Counted from the stretch's first letter, positions 1-8,413 are shown. The stretch: 60,736 nt of DNA from Candidatus Bathyarchaeota archaeon (GCA_018396915.1 JAGTRD010000004.1:2987-63722); one strand, 5' to 3'. Translations and numbers: made by a program. Notes: generated by a model not told the origin, from the letters alone.

Positions 1-1719
1 TGGTTGGTAGGGCAGCCGCTAGACATACCTGGTTTTATGAGCAGCCCAGAAGGCAAGACCAGACACTCAATATTCTACCTCGCTCACCTGAGCGATCCAG
101 AACGCATGTTTTTCTTGACTATCCTTCTCAACCAGATCATCACATGGATGCGAACCCAACCTGGAACAACCAGTCTACGAGCAATTTTTTACATGGATGA
201 GATATTCGGTTTCTTCCCGCCTGTCGCCAACCCGCCGAGCAAGCAGCCTATGTTGACTTTACTCAAGCAGGCTAGAGCGTTTGGCTTAGGCATCGTTTTG
301 ACAACGCAGAACCCTGCAGACCTTGATTATAAAGGGCTGGCGAACGCTGGAACCTGGTTTATAGGCAGGCTTCAGACTGAGAGGGACAAGATGCGGTTAC
401 TGGATGGGCTCGAAGGCGTATCATCAACGGTTGGGCAGCCTCTCAATCGAGATGAGTTGAGCCGCATCATCTCATCATTGACAAACAGAGTATTTCTGTT
501 ACATAATATTCATGAAGAGGCACCGGTGACCTTTCAGACACGTTGGGCGATGAGTTATCTTAGAGGTCCCCTCACCCGGCTCCAAGTAAAAGATCTGATG
601 CGGGACAGGCAGCCTGACCAACAAACTGTTTCATCTCTCACGGTGGCTGCCTATTCACGGACCATGCCGACATCCGCAATGTATGGCTTAGATACTCGAA
701 TGGAGCTCGCCACATCCCCACCATCTATCACACCTCAGATCCAGTCTCTCTACATACCAGCTCGAATAAAGCCGACAGCGATCATTGGAGATATTGAGAG
801 ACGGGAAGGTTTGCCTGTTCAGTTGGAAGGGCAGAGTTTAATCTATTTTCCAACTGTACTTGCGATGGGACGTATCCACTTCGAGGATCGAAAGTTGAAC
901 TTGAGTGAGGTGAAAGACTTCAGCCTTATCAGTCAGGTGAAAAAAGAGATTAGCCGGATACGATGGGAAGAAGCCCAGACAATTGAAATAGATCAACGGG
1001 AGCTGATGAGCAACCCTGAGCCAGAAGCCAAGTTTGAGCAAGTCCCGGAATGGATTAATGATAAGCGTCGGTTCGATGCTCTCAAAGACGAATTGACTGA
1101 CTACCTATACAGAGAGAGCAGCCTGAGACTACTCTACAGCCCAATTCTCAAGTTATATTCGCGACCACATGAAGACGAACGTGAATTCCAACTACGCTTG
1201 AACCAACTTGCACGTGAACAGAGGGACATGGAAGTCGACAGGCTCACCAAACGGTATGAGGCACGTCTCGGAACTCTCCGCGAGCGTCTACGTCGAGCCG
1301 AATCGATCATAGCAGAGAAGAAGGCTGACGCTGAAGCAAGGAAGCGAGAGGTTCTTGTATCTGTCGGAGAGTCTGTTCTAGGAGTTTTTCTAGGTCGACG
1401 TTCGACAAGAGCCGCATCCACAGCATTGAGCAAGTATCGCCAAAGCACCTCAGCCAAGATGCGTTACGAAATGGCAGAGGAAAACGCCAAAACACTCCGG
1501 CAAGAGATCGAAGAGCTGGAACAGGAGCTCAAGGAGGAAGCCTCGAAGATAAGTGCACGCTGGGACGAGACGATCAAGACTTTGCAGGAGGTCCGTATCA
1601 GACCTAAGAGAAGCAATATTGGAGTGAGTCTTATGGCCCTGGCTTGGATGCCACACTGGCAGATCACATATCGCTCAGGAAAAGACTCTAGGAAGGTGGA
1701 GATCGCGAAAGCATACTGA
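1..1719 (+). CDS. HerA/DUF87-like ATP-binding protein, C-terminal part (cut by window edge)
   Basis: The reading frame is open from the first base, so the true start and the Walker A motif lie outside the window. Near the visible start there is a Walker B-like segment (AIFYMDEIFGFFPP) followed by LLKQARAFGLGIVLTTQNPADLD, typical of the C-terminal half of HerA/DUF87 hexameric ATPases. A long charged stretch at about residues 390-530 (many RLRERLRRAE-like runs) predicts a coiled coil. Such proteins pump or remodel DNA or move substrates with ATP, but the partner cannot be told from the visible part. Family assignment is firm; cellular role unknown. Confidence 0.8.
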   Translation, partial: WLVGQPLDIPGFMSSPEGKTRHSIFYLAHLSDPERMFFLTILLNQIITWMRTQPGTTSLRAIFYMDEIFGFFPPVANPPSKQPMLTLLKQARAFGLGIVLTTQNPADLDYKGLANAGTWFIGRLQTERDKMRLLDGLEGVSSTVGQPLNRDELSRIISSLTNRVFLLHNIHEEAPVTFQTRWAMSYLRGPLTRLQVKDLMRDRQPDQQTVSSLTVAAYSRTMPTSAMYGLDTRMELATSPPSITPQIQSLYIPARIKPTAIIGDIERREGLPVQLEGQSLIYFPTVLAMGRIHFEDRKLNLSEVKDFSLISQVKKEISRIRWEEAQTIEIDQRELMSNPEPEAKFEQVPEWINDKRRFDALKDELTDYLYRESSLRLLYSPILKLYSRPHEDEREFQLRLNQLAREQRDMEVDRLTKRYEARLGTLRERLRRAESIIAEKKADAEARKREVLVSVGESVLGVFLGRRSTRAASTALSKYRQSTSAKMRYEMAEENAKTLRQEIEELEQELKEEASKISARWDETIKTLQEVRIRPKRSNIGVSLMALAWMPHWQITYRSGKDSRKVEIAKAY

Positions 1720-1852
1720 GAAATAAAGTATTCAATAAGGTAATCCAGCTATGAACCGATAGGGCATATCAGAGGCCTATATTTTATGCGGTATGGAATG
1801 AATTATATATTTCAACATAATCATAACGTTAAGGAGGTTTGTTAGACTACCC

Positions 1853-2821
1853 TTGAGATCAATAGTCCGTATTTGTTTCTTGAGCTTGCTCATTTTAACA
1901 TCGTCATTATCATTGATGGGATATGTCAATTGCAGCAGCCAACCGATTAAGAATGGAGATTTCGAGCAAGGCATAGAATTCTGGCTAAGACCTGGAGTTG
2001 AAGCCTCTATCTCCGATGCACATGTACACTCAGGAAGATATGCATTAAGAACTTATGGAGGAAGCGCATGGCAGACTGTAAATGTTGAGCCACCCCTAAA
2101 CCCAGTTCTACGCTTCTGGGTATATTTGAGTAGCGTCTACGGAACCGAACGTGGTAAAACTGATGCGGCGATCACAATTACAATTATCTCATCTTCTTTT
2201 GAGAAGAACATCTCATACTATGTCAGTGGACCAAATAGACAGACTAATGACATGAAGATTACTTTGACTGGTGAACTCCAACGCGACCAATGGATATTCG
2301 TTGAGCGAAATCTAAGAGAAGACTTCACTAAATATTACAAGACGATTAGATTCGATGAGGTGCAGAAGATAAGGATAAAGATCTGGTCTTATCCAACATC
2401 AGACCCAATTCCTTTCTGGGATGACATAAGCCTAGAATACTTGGAGGCCCCTAAAACACCTACTGTAACTCCAACACCTACAAGGACCCCGACACCAACC
2501 ACCCCAACCCCACCTACAACTAAACCGCCACCTACTACGGTACCGGAGAAAACAACGGCACCTCCCCCAACATTCACTGGAATACTGACAGAGACTTACA
2601 TGATTCCAATATTTGCCATAGTGCTGGCAGCTGTTCTCGCCGGGGGATTGATAGTTTTCAGAAGGCGAAGATTCAAGGCTAGAGAGAAAGCAACACGCAT
2701 ACCCCAATTGCAGAGGCCGGTCGACCAAGCTGCTGGAGTAACTTATTGTCTCAATTGCGGCGAACCATTGAAGCCAGACTCACGTTACTGCACCAAATGC
2801 GGTAGCCCGGCCTTCGGTTGA
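1853..2821 (+). CDS. membrane-anchored surface protein with C-terminal zinc ribbon
   Basis: The N-terminus carries a hydrophobic signal segment (ICFLSLLILTSSLSLMG). The next 160 or so residues resemble a secreted carbohydrate-binding-like beta domain (NGDFEQGIEFW... start, aromatic-rich strands). A Pro/Thr linker of TPTPT repeats follows, then one membrane segment (PIFAIVLAAVLAGGLIVF), a basic stop-transfer stretch, and a zinc ribbon (CLNCG...CTKCG). The expected topology is outside binding domain, inside zinc ribbon. The TTG start lies 15 bases after a strong AAGGAGG, so the start is not certain. A TATA-like AATTATATATTT lies upstream. Ligand unknown. Confidence 0.7.
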   Translation: MRSIVRICFLSLLILTSSLSLMGYVNCSSQPIKNGDFEQGIEFWLRPGVEASISDAHVHSGRYALRTYGGSAWQTVNVEPPLNPVLRFWVYLSSVYGTERGKTDAAITITIISSSFEKNISYYVSGPNRQTNDMKITLTGELQRDQWIFVERNLREDFTKYYKTIRFDEVQKIRIKIWSYPTSDPIPFWDDISLEYLEAPKTPTVTPTPTRTPTPTTPTPPTTKPPPTTVPEKTTAPPPTFTGILTETYMIPIFAIVLAAVLAGGLIVFRRRRFKAREKATRIPQLQRPVDQAAGVTYCLNCGEPLKPDSRYCTKCGSPAFG

Positions 2822-2870
2822 GCAAACCGATTTCCGTGGTTTCTGACCAAAAAATTACACTATTTTTGTT

Positions 2871-2882
2871 AAAAAAAGGTGG
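2871..2882 (-). terminator. CCACC-T7 terminator after the DUF350 gene
   Basis: Read on the minus strand, CCACC followed by seven T begins directly after the stop codon of the DUF350 gene. The same CCACC-T run follows two other unrelated minus-strand genes in this window, so it is probably a factor-independent archaeal terminator without a hairpin. Confidence 0.55.
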
Positions 2883-3356
2883 TTAAGCGAAGACTGCAGC
2901 TATCAATGTCTCGACGCCTTTAACTACCACTGCCGCTACAGCTATAACTATCGCCGCCATGGTTATCCCTACTGCCACGTTGCCCTTCTTCAATTCACTC
3001 CACTCATCGAGCTCTTTCGTTAACTTGCCAAATACTGAAAGTGCTACATATTGCATAGCCATAGCCAAAGCCAAAGCTATTATAAGCTGTATGAAGCCTA
3101 TGGTTATAGCTAATGCATCCCATCTAGTGAAAAGTCCGGATATTCCTGGGGCAATTATGGTAGCTACAGAGATGAATATGCCTCCCATGAATATTGCGAC
3201 AGCAATATTTCCTCTACCGATTTCAGCCCAATCATCGATGCCTTTAGTCAGTCGACCTAACACTGATGATGCAATGTATAGAGCTGCGACTGCAAATACT
3301 ATGCCGAGAATCAGTCTCACGAACGCCAATCCTATTAAGGCCACGTTCACTGCCAT
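2883..3356 (-). CDS. DUF350 family membrane protein
   Basis: A 157-residue protein made of two homologous halves, each with two membrane segments. Each half repeats the pattern LGRLTKGIDDWAEIGRGNIA / FGKLTKELDEWSELKKGNVA between helices, which is the DUF350 signature. The function of DUF350 is not established. It stands alone, with a T-rich terminator directly after the stop. ATG start. Confidence 0.75.
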   Translation of the reverse strand: MAVNVALIGLAFVRLILGIVFAVAALYIASSVLGRLTKGIDDWAEIGRGNIAVAIFMGGIFISVATIIAPGISGLFTRWDALAITIGFIQLIIALALAMAMQYVALSVFGKLTKELDEWSELKKGNVAVGITMAAIVIAVAAVVVKGVETLIAAVFA

Positions 3357-3665
3357 TCACCGCTCTATATTAAGACATCTATTTGCAATATAAAAGTATC
3401 TTTATGTAGAAAGCATTGTTGGAAATGATGTGAATCACTCTTTGGAAAGCCATAGGTCGCGATCTGATGAAGATCGATGAGGCTCAGAATATCTAATTGC
3501 ATGAAACTCAAGATAGACTCCATCGAACTGAATGAGATGAGTTGCATGTGCCAGTACTTCATCTAGAAGACATCTCTAATTGGTGAGATATCTGAATGCT
3601 TTTAGATGAGGTCGACCTAAATATGGTATGCTGTTGCTCTAGTAGAAATATTCTCTATTCGCTCT
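3357..3665. other. intergenic region, no gene seen
   Basis: Upstream region of the DUF350 gene and 3' region of the VapC-like gene. The six frames hold only weak short ORFs. A stretch near 3460-3540 has some C/D-box-like words (TGATGA, ACTGA), but the spacing is wrong for a C/D sRNA. Confidence 0.4.
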
Positions 3666-4106
3666 TTAACCAATCAGTTCTTCAAGTTTGACCTCGCTCA
3701 GGAGTTGGGAGTTGCAATACTCTTTAATCCTATTATGAAGACCCTCATCCGCCGTTATCAACTTGGCATCATACTCCTTGGCCAAGGCAACGTAAGTTGC
3801 GTCGTAAAAGGTTACCTGCAATTGTCTAGAGATCCCAAAACTCTTTTCTAATATCTGAGGCTCAGTGAAGTCTTTTAGGTTTAGACCTAAATCCAGAAGC
3901 GATTTGAAAGCAGCCGCCGAGTCTTCAGATGTGAAGGAGGGGTGCCTTGTCAGAATGTTCCCAATCTCATAAATGAGAAGTGTTGGTGAGTAGACACTTA
4001 ACTTTCCAGATAAGTAGGCGTCTCGAATTTGAATCGCCTTTTCAAAAGCGTCCTCTGCAATATACCACTTTGCTACAACGGATGCATCTAAAACTATTGT
4101 GTTCAG
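3666..4106 (-). CDS. PIN-domain toxin (VapC-like) with apparent CTG start
   Basis: Translation of this frame gives a complete, uninterrupted 146-residue PIN domain. The four acidic active-site residues are in order: LDAS near the N-terminus, IYEIGN in the middle, FYDATYVALA, and ITADEGL. PIN toxins are Mg-dependent RNases that cut tRNA, rRNA or mRNA. No ATG, GTG or TTG lies between the upstream stop and the first motif. The frame can begin at a CTG that overlaps the antitoxin stop (CTGA, like the usual ATGA coupling), eight bases after GAGG, a good ribosome-binding site. It forms a pair with the RHH antitoxin upstream. The start codon may be real or an A-to-C error. Confidence 0.75.
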   Translation of the reverse strand: MNTIVLDASVVAKWYIAEDAFEKAIQIRDAYLSGKLSVYSPTLLIYEIGNILTRHPSFTSEDSAAAFKSLLDLGLNLKDFTEPQILEKSFGISRQLQVTFYDATYVALAKEYDAKLITADEGLHNRIKEYCNSQLLSEVKLEELIG

Positions 4107-4321
4107 CGTGAGTTCCTCACTTGCCTTATTTCCTTGACGCTATCGAACTTTACGCCTTTCGTCTTCTCCCTCAACTCATCCATAATTTTGCAGGCTCGCC
4201 TCATCCTCTCAGTCTTAACCTTCTCTTCTATTGCCTTTCTTAAGTACTCCGCCCAGTCAAGGTCTATGTTGCTCATCTCTTTCTTTAGGTCCTTCGGGAC
4301 TCGAATAGAGACCACTTCCAT
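4103..4321 (-). CDS. RHH antitoxin (VapB-like)
   Basis: A 72-residue protein starting MEVVSIRVPKDLKKEMSNID, the beta strand and first helix of a ribbon-helix-helix DNA-binding fold, then a charged C-terminal tail (KFDSVKEIRQVRNSR) that would wrap the toxin. It overlaps the PIN gene by four bases, so the two are translationally coupled. Antitoxins of this kind bind and block the PIN RNase and repress their own promoter. An AT-rich ACTATATATG element about 40 bases upstream is the probable TATA box. Confidence 0.75.
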   Translation of the reverse strand: MEVVSIRVPKDLKKEMSNIDLDWAEYLRKAIEEKVKTERMRRACKIMDELREKTKGVKFDSVKEIRQVRNSR

Positions 4322-4631
4322 GCAGGGAAACCCATTATTGTAAAGTTAATCGAATACATATATAGTTTTCGTACACTGTTTACGTTTACAAAAATTCACA
4401 CCATCAATCATGTAAGAAAGAAGTTCAATACAGCGTGGACAGTGCGTCTTTAGCGACACAAAATCTAAGAGGCAGATTAAGTGATACTACCCCGCGAGGT
4501 CCGAAGTTGACTCATTTACTGCAGATCCCTCAGAAATGATCCCTTTGCGACCCATTAAAGCACACTTCCAAATTCAATTATTGTATGTCCGGAGCTTTTC
4601 CTTTATAATCTGAACTCTTCTCCTTTTTTTT
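4322..4631. other. intergenic region with antitoxin promoter
   Basis: Contains the likely promoter of the VapB-like gene (AT-rich ATACATATATAGTT on the plus strand). No coding sequence is convincing. Its right end runs into the T-rich end of the Nramp-like gene. Confidence 0.4.
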
Positions 4632-4648
4632 AAAAAAAAAAAAGGTGG
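4632..4648 (-). terminator. CCACC-T12 terminator after the Nramp-like gene
   Basis: On the minus strand CCACC is followed by twelve T and then an A run, a few bases past the stop of the transporter gene. It matches the CCACC-T motif behind two other genes. Confidence 0.55.
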
Positions 4649-4662
4649 AGTAGAGTTTCCGG

Positions 4663-6108
4663 TTAGATGCCTAAACGTGGAGGCTCCACAATTGTCCAGA
4701 GTATGAAATAGCCGATCAGCACTATGATCCATATTATGTTGATGAGGAGGTGGTACCACCTGGGCCTTATAGGCTTCGGTAGGAATTTGAGGTTGATGGC
4801 CAGCATCAGGATCGTTATGTAGGCTTGGGCTGCCTGGCCGAGCCAGTTCGCTATCAACCATATGAAATATGGTGTCCCCAATGGTATGGCGCAGATACCA
4901 TAAGCTACGAGAAAGGTCAATGCTATAAAGTACCAGAATCGATAACTTTTCTTCTCCGAGACTTTCGGATGCTCAACGTAGAATGAGTCTGTGAACTGTC
5001 TGGCTATACCGTCGTAGATTGAGAATTGACTGTCAAACAGGGCGGCTATTATGACCAGTCCGAAGAGGGAGAATCCTATCGGACCCCAGACCTTTCCAAA
5101 TATCTCCGATATCACAACCGCTATCTTCCACCCTGACGGTAACTCCATAGCGTAGACAGACCTGGCGGTGTATCCGGCTAGGGATGCCGTGAATGTGAAC
5201 CAGATCCCACCCAGTATTATGAAGAAGAGCACCATGGTGATGGCGTTGAGCTTCATCCATCTGCTCCATTTCCTAAGCTCCTCAGGATTGCTTGTGTCGA
5301 AGATATATCCGCTTCTTCTGATATCCTCAGGCTTCGCAGTGAAGCCTGTCACGTGGCCGTAATAGTGGGCCATGCCCATCCCTCTCTCTCTTACCCAGTA
5401 GGTGTGCCAGAAGTTCCAGAAGCCTCCAGCTGGCTGGAGCAGGAACGGACCTATCGCACCCACAGTTATTCCAGCAGGTATGAGTCCGAAGCTAACCCAT
5501 CCCGCCGCAACATCTGCAACAGCCTTCGGCGTAGTCATCAGGAGTGTGAACACGGTCAATCCTACGTTGGCAATTATGAAGGCACCATACATTAACAGTT
5601 CTAGAGCCCTATACACGTACCTGCTTGCTGCAAAGATTATCCAAACCAGTGCTAGGGCTACTATGCTCCATGACTCCCATGTGCCTATGCCACTCAAGGC
5701 TGCGGCTCCAGCAGCAGCCCCTGTTATCCAGGCTGGCCAACCTGTCTGGAGCCAGGCGAAGATTGCTGTCAACCAACCCCAAAGGTAACGTGGCCTCAGC
5801 CTCGTGAATCCCTGCAGAATGGTCTCGCCAGTTGCCATGGTCCATCTGGCGATCTCATTGTTCAAGAACAGCTGGAAGAAGCTGGACACTATATAGACCC
5901 AGAAGATTCCGGCGAACAGTTTGGCGCCCATATATCCTGCATGGTAGGCCTCGAATCCTCCGACTGAGAGTGTTCCAAGGATGACTGCTGGGCCGCACCA
6001 AGCTACGATGCCCCTCAAGGTCAATGGTGGCGGTTCTGGCAGTGGTTTGATCTCAAGTGGAGGCTTAATATCTCCAGCCTTCCACAGGCTGGATTTTTCC
6101 TCACCCAA
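4663..6108 (-). CDS. Nramp-related membrane transporter
   Basis: A 481-residue protein with about eleven membrane segments. It resembles the Nramp (Mn/Fe/divalent metal) superfamily in the first helices: GPAVILGTLSVGGFE, then FLNNEIARWTMATGETILQGF, which matches the EigRYtlaTGEtil pattern of an uncharacterised Nramp branch. The classic metal-binding DPGN of helix 1 is replaced by GGFE and the MPH of helix 6 by an IGPF-like sequence, so the substrate may not be a classic divalent metal. TTG start preceded by GAGGAAG. It is divergent from an ArsR-type regulator whose CVC pair can bind soft metals, which suggests metal or metalloid control. A strong hairpin sits in its leader. Confidence 0.65.
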   Translation of the reverse strand: MGEEKSSLWKAGDIKPPLEIKPLPEPPPLTLRGIVAWCGPAVILGTLSVGGFEAYHAGYMGAKLFAGIFWVYIVSSFFQLFLNNEIARWTMATGETILQGFTRLRPRYLWGWLTAIFAWLQTGWPAWITGAAAGAAALSGIGTWESWSIVALALVWIIFAASRYVYRALELLMYGAFIIANVGLTVFTLLMTTPKAVADVAAGWVSFGLIPAGITVGAIGPFLLQPAGGFWNFWHTYWVRERGMGMAHYYGHVTGFTAKPEDIRRSGYIFDTSNPEELRKWSRWMKLNAITMVLFFIILGGIWFTFTASLAGYTARSVYAMELPSGWKIAVVISEIFGKVWGPIGFSLFGLVIIAALFDSQFSIYDGIARQFTDSFYVEHPKVSEKKSYRFWYFIALTFLVAYGICAIPLGTPYFIWLIANWLGQAAQAYITILMLAINLKFLPKPIRPRWYHLLINIIWIIVLIGYFILWTIVEPPRLGI

Positions 6109-6118
6109 AATTTCTTCC

Positions 6119-6149
6119 TCGGGTTTTAAGAAACCCGATTGATTTTTTT
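6119..6149. promoter_or_regulatory. hairpin plus T8 tract in the leader of the Nramp-like gene
   Basis: TCGGGTTT-TAAG-AAACCCGA is a perfect 8-bp stem with a four-base loop. On the plus strand it is followed closely by TTGATTTTTTTT, the layout of an intrinsic terminator. For the minus-strand transporter mRNA it lies just upstream of the GAGGAAG ribosome-binding site. No plus-strand gene ends here, so a leader or boundary element is likely. Confidence 0.5.
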
Positions 6150-6219
6150 TAGGGATCCTCCTATATTAAAAGCTTCCGATCAAGGTGTATCGATCTTGTC
6201 CCTTTAAGCCGGTCGTATA

Positions 6220-6243
6220 ATTTATATATAGCTATATATAAAT
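6220..6243. promoter_or_regulatory. 24-bp perfect palindrome overlapping the arsR-like TATA box
   Basis: ATTTATATATAG followed by its exact reverse complement, ending ten bases before the ATG of the ArsR-type gene. The TATA box is inside it at about -25 to -30 relative to the ATG, so transcription probably starts at or next to the ATG. A dimeric winged-helix repressor bound here would block TBP, giving autoregulation. Confidence 0.6.
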
Positions 6244-6253
6244 AGACTTCACT

Positions 6254-6583
6254 ATGGATGAAATTGGCATGAACAATTTCAAGGCAACCATCTTCAAAGC
6301 TTTAGGAGACCCGAGCAGGCTAAGGATCCTAGAATATCTGAGGTTGGGTGAGAAGTGCGTCTGCTCCATTGTCCCCACTGTAGGTTCAACTCAGCCAACA
6401 GTCTCAAGACACCTCAAGGTTCTGACAGACTGCGGCATCCTGAAGAGGAGGAGGGTAGGCAACAGGATCCTCTACTCAGTAACATCCACCAAGATCTATG
6501 ATGTGATAGATTCGTTGGATTCAAGACTCATCGAGAGCTTCAGTAGACACATAATAACATCGATACAGAGTGGAAGAAGATAG
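6254..6583 (+). CDS. ArsR-family winged-helix regulator
   Basis: A 109-residue helix-turn-helix protein: FKALGDPSRLRILEYL (start of the ArsR fold), then EKCVCSI, the CxC metal site of ArsR/SmtB sensors in helix 3, then STQPTVSRHLKVLTDCGIL as recognition helix, and the RRVGNRILYSV wing. It probably represses DNA until a thiophilic metal, metalloid or sulfur species binds the cysteines. It heads a co-directional set (GcvH-like, thioredoxin-like) and is divergent from the Nramp-like transporter, the two likeliest targets. A perfect palindrome overlaps its promoter. Confidence 0.85.
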   Translation: MDEIGMNNFKATIFKALGDPSRLRILEYLRLGEKCVCSIVPTVGSTQPTVSRHLKVLTDCGILKRRRVGNRILYSVTSTKIYDVIDSLDSRLIESFSRHIITSIQSGRR

Positions 6584-6632
6584 CAGTCATGCCAATTTCA
6601 ATTTTAAGAGTTGTAATGGGAGGTCTAAAACA

Positions 6633-7115
6633 TTGAAAGTGAACGGTTACGAAGTATGTGATGGATTATATTACACTGAGCAGCATAGTTGGGTAAAGAT
6701 TGAGGGTGAAACATGCAAGGTCGGTGTGACAGACTATTTTCAGAAAATGGTTAGAGGGTGGGCTTTCAGAAAGCCAACAGACATAGTCTATGTGGGATTA
6801 CCCCAAGTAGGGTTGAGAGCAAGAAAGGGTGACCCCATAGCCTCAATAGAGTCAGCGAAGGCCGTCTCAGATATGCACACCCCACTCTCAGGTGAGGTGA
6901 TAAAGGTAAATATTGACTTGCTCGACAATCCAGGAGTAATAGGTGAGAGTCCATACGAGAAGGGTTGGGTGGCCATCATAAAACCTTCAAAGCTTGAAGA
7001 TGAGATCAAAAACCTAATGACTGCCGAAGGCTATAAGAAACATCTGGAGAGCCTCATCGACATCAAGAATCAGGAGTATATGGAGATGTTGAGGGAAGTA
7101 GGTTTACAAACTTAG
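6633..7115 (+). CDS. GcvH-like lipoyl-carrier protein 1
   Basis: A glycine-cleavage H-like fold: LYYTEQHSWVKIEGETCKVGVTD at the N-terminus, the lipoyl lysine in IESAKAVSDMHTPLSGEV, and NPGVIGESPYEKGWV near the end. The protein would carry a swinging lipoyl arm. I chose the TTG at 6633 because GGGAGG stands nine bases before it; an in-frame GTG at 6570 inside the arsR-like gene would add 21 residues. It lies 49 bases after that gene and 15 before the thioredoxin-like gene. No P, T or L protein of glycine cleavage and no lipoate ligase is in the window, so it may serve another pathway, for example a LbpA-like role in sulfur metabolism (inference). Confidence 0.75.
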   Translation: MKVNGYEVCDGLYYTEQHSWVKIEGETCKVGVTDYFQKMVRGWAFRKPTDIVYVGLPQVGLRARKGDPIASIESAKAVSDMHTPLSGEVIKVNIDLLDNPGVIGESPYEKGWVAIIKPSKLEDEIKNLMTAEGYKKHLESLIDIKNQEYMEMLREVGLQT

Positions 7116-7130
7116 TGAGGGTGATGAAAC

Positions 7131-7394
7131 ATGGTTTTGATCGAAGTTATAGGTGTGGAGCCGCCGTGCAAGAGATGTACTGCAACATACAAGAACACTG
7201 AAGAGGCAGCTTCAAAACTTAAGAGTGAAGGTATAGAGGTAACGATAAATAAACTTAACATATCATCGAAGGAGACCATTTCAAAGTATGGAGTGATCCT
7301 CTCTCCAGCATTGGCAGTCAACGGTAAAGTCAGGGTTGCAGGTAGAATCCCTAGCCCAGAGGAGATAGTGAAAATCGTCAAAGAGTCGCAGTAA
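7131..7394 (+). CDS. small thioredoxin-like protein
   Basis: An 87-residue thioredoxin fold with a CxxC active site near the N-terminus (EPPCKRC), the conserved cis-proline loop (SPALAVNGKV) and the final helix (IPSPEEIVKIVKE). It resembles the small redox-active disulfide proteins of archaea. ATG preceded by GAGGGTGA, an excellent archaeal ribosome-binding site. It follows GcvH-like protein 1 by 15 bases, so it may reduce the lipoyl disulfide or a thiol in the same pathway (inference). Confidence 0.8.
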   Translation: MVLIEVIGVEPPCKRCTATYKNTEEAASKLKSEGIEVTINKLNISSKETISKYGVILSPALAVNGKVRVAGRIPSPEEIVKIVKESQ

Positions 7395-7492
7395 ATCTTC
7401 AAAGTCAATTATCTAAACGGAGAGAATCTGTCAGAAAAACCCATGCGATTAAGAATCAGTGTTGTGATCATAAACGTCTGAAGAGGCTTAGC

Positions 7493-8413
7493 ATGACTAC
7501 TGTGAGGCTCATCCAGATACTTGTCATAGTAACTTTAACATTCAATCTAGGCAGCGATGTTTGGGCTGTAGAATCCACCTTAACAATCCAGCCGTCGACC
7601 GCAGACACCTTTGTCAACAGCATGTATCTGAGCCACAAGTATCCCGAGGAGCCACATGGATATTTATGGGGGATCTTTGCTGGAAACATGTATACGGAAT
7701 ATGATTCATTCAAAGGATATGGTTCCTCAAGGATCTACATACAGTTCAACATATCAGCCATCCCGAAAGACGCGAAGATACTGTCGGCGAACATGTGCCT
7801 GTACATGTATGACCCACCAAAAACAAGACAGGAATTTGAAGCTCACAGGGTACTATCAGAATGGAACGAGCACAAATTGACATGGATCACACAGCCACCC
7901 TACGCTCAGACACCAACATCCATCACAACAATAGATCCAACGATTAGAGAGGGTTGGGTCTGCTGGGACATTACAAAAGACCTACAGATGTGGCATTCAG
8001 GCGCAGCACAGAACTTCGGAACCATGATAAAGATAAGACATGAGAGAAATGCAACAGACCAGGTTGCCTCCTTCTACCCTAAGGAAGCTTTACAGGCCCA
8101 ATACCTCAAACCGAAGATAACGGTCAGAATCGAATGGTACAAGCCGGTTCCTCAACAGCAGACCGAGACACCAGCCACACCAACCAAGACACCTGAAAGT
8201 AAACCTCAAACCCAAGAAGCGCCCAAACCACCACTCAGCCCAACTTATACACCAAAAATAACCGAGCAAAAAACTTCAGACTACACAATATTCACATTGG
8301 CTTTGGTAACGATCATCATAGTAGGAACCATACTAGTTGCAAGGAGAAAGTCAAGAAGAAATACAAAGAAAGATGCCAATGAAAAGAGGCGCAGACACCG
8401 CTCACCAGTGTGA
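7493..8413 (+). CDS. DNRLRE-domain surface protein
   Basis: A secreted protein with an N-terminal signal segment (IQILVIVTLTFNLGSDVWA), a DNRLRE-type beta domain (residues about 25-215: TIQPSTADTFVNS, SSRIYIQFNIS, ILSANMCLYMY, WNEHKLTWITQPP, GWVCWDIT), a Thr/Pro-rich linker, one membrane helix (FTLALVTIIIVGTILVA) and a basic cytoplasmic tail. DNRLRE domains are common in surface proteins of archaea and bacteria and are thought to take part in adhesion or polymer binding. ATG preceded by AGAGG. Confidence 0.75.
   Translation: MTTVRLIQILVIVTLTFNLGSDVWAVESTLTIQPSTADTFVNSMYLSHKYPEEPHGYLWGIFAGNMYTEYDSFKGYGSSRIYIQFNISAIPKDAKILSANMCLYMYDPPKTRQEFEAHRVLSEWNEHKLTWITQPPYAQTPTSITTIDPTIREGWVCWDITKDLQMWHSGAAQNFGTMIKIRHERNATDQVASFYPKEALQAQYLKPKITVRIEWYKPVPQQQTETPATPTKTPESKPQTQEAPKPPLSPTYTPKITEQKTSDYTIFTLALVTIIIVGTILVARRKSRRNTKKDANEKRRRHRSPV

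Noticed and set aside
3455-3545. Possible C/D-box small RNA (TGATGA and ACTGA words)
   Set aside because: The boxes D' and C' are missing or mis-spaced.
6570-6632. GTG 6570 as start of GcvH-like protein 1
   Set aside because: It would overlap the arsR-like gene and lacks a ribosome-binding site, while TTG 6633 has GGGAGG at good spacing.
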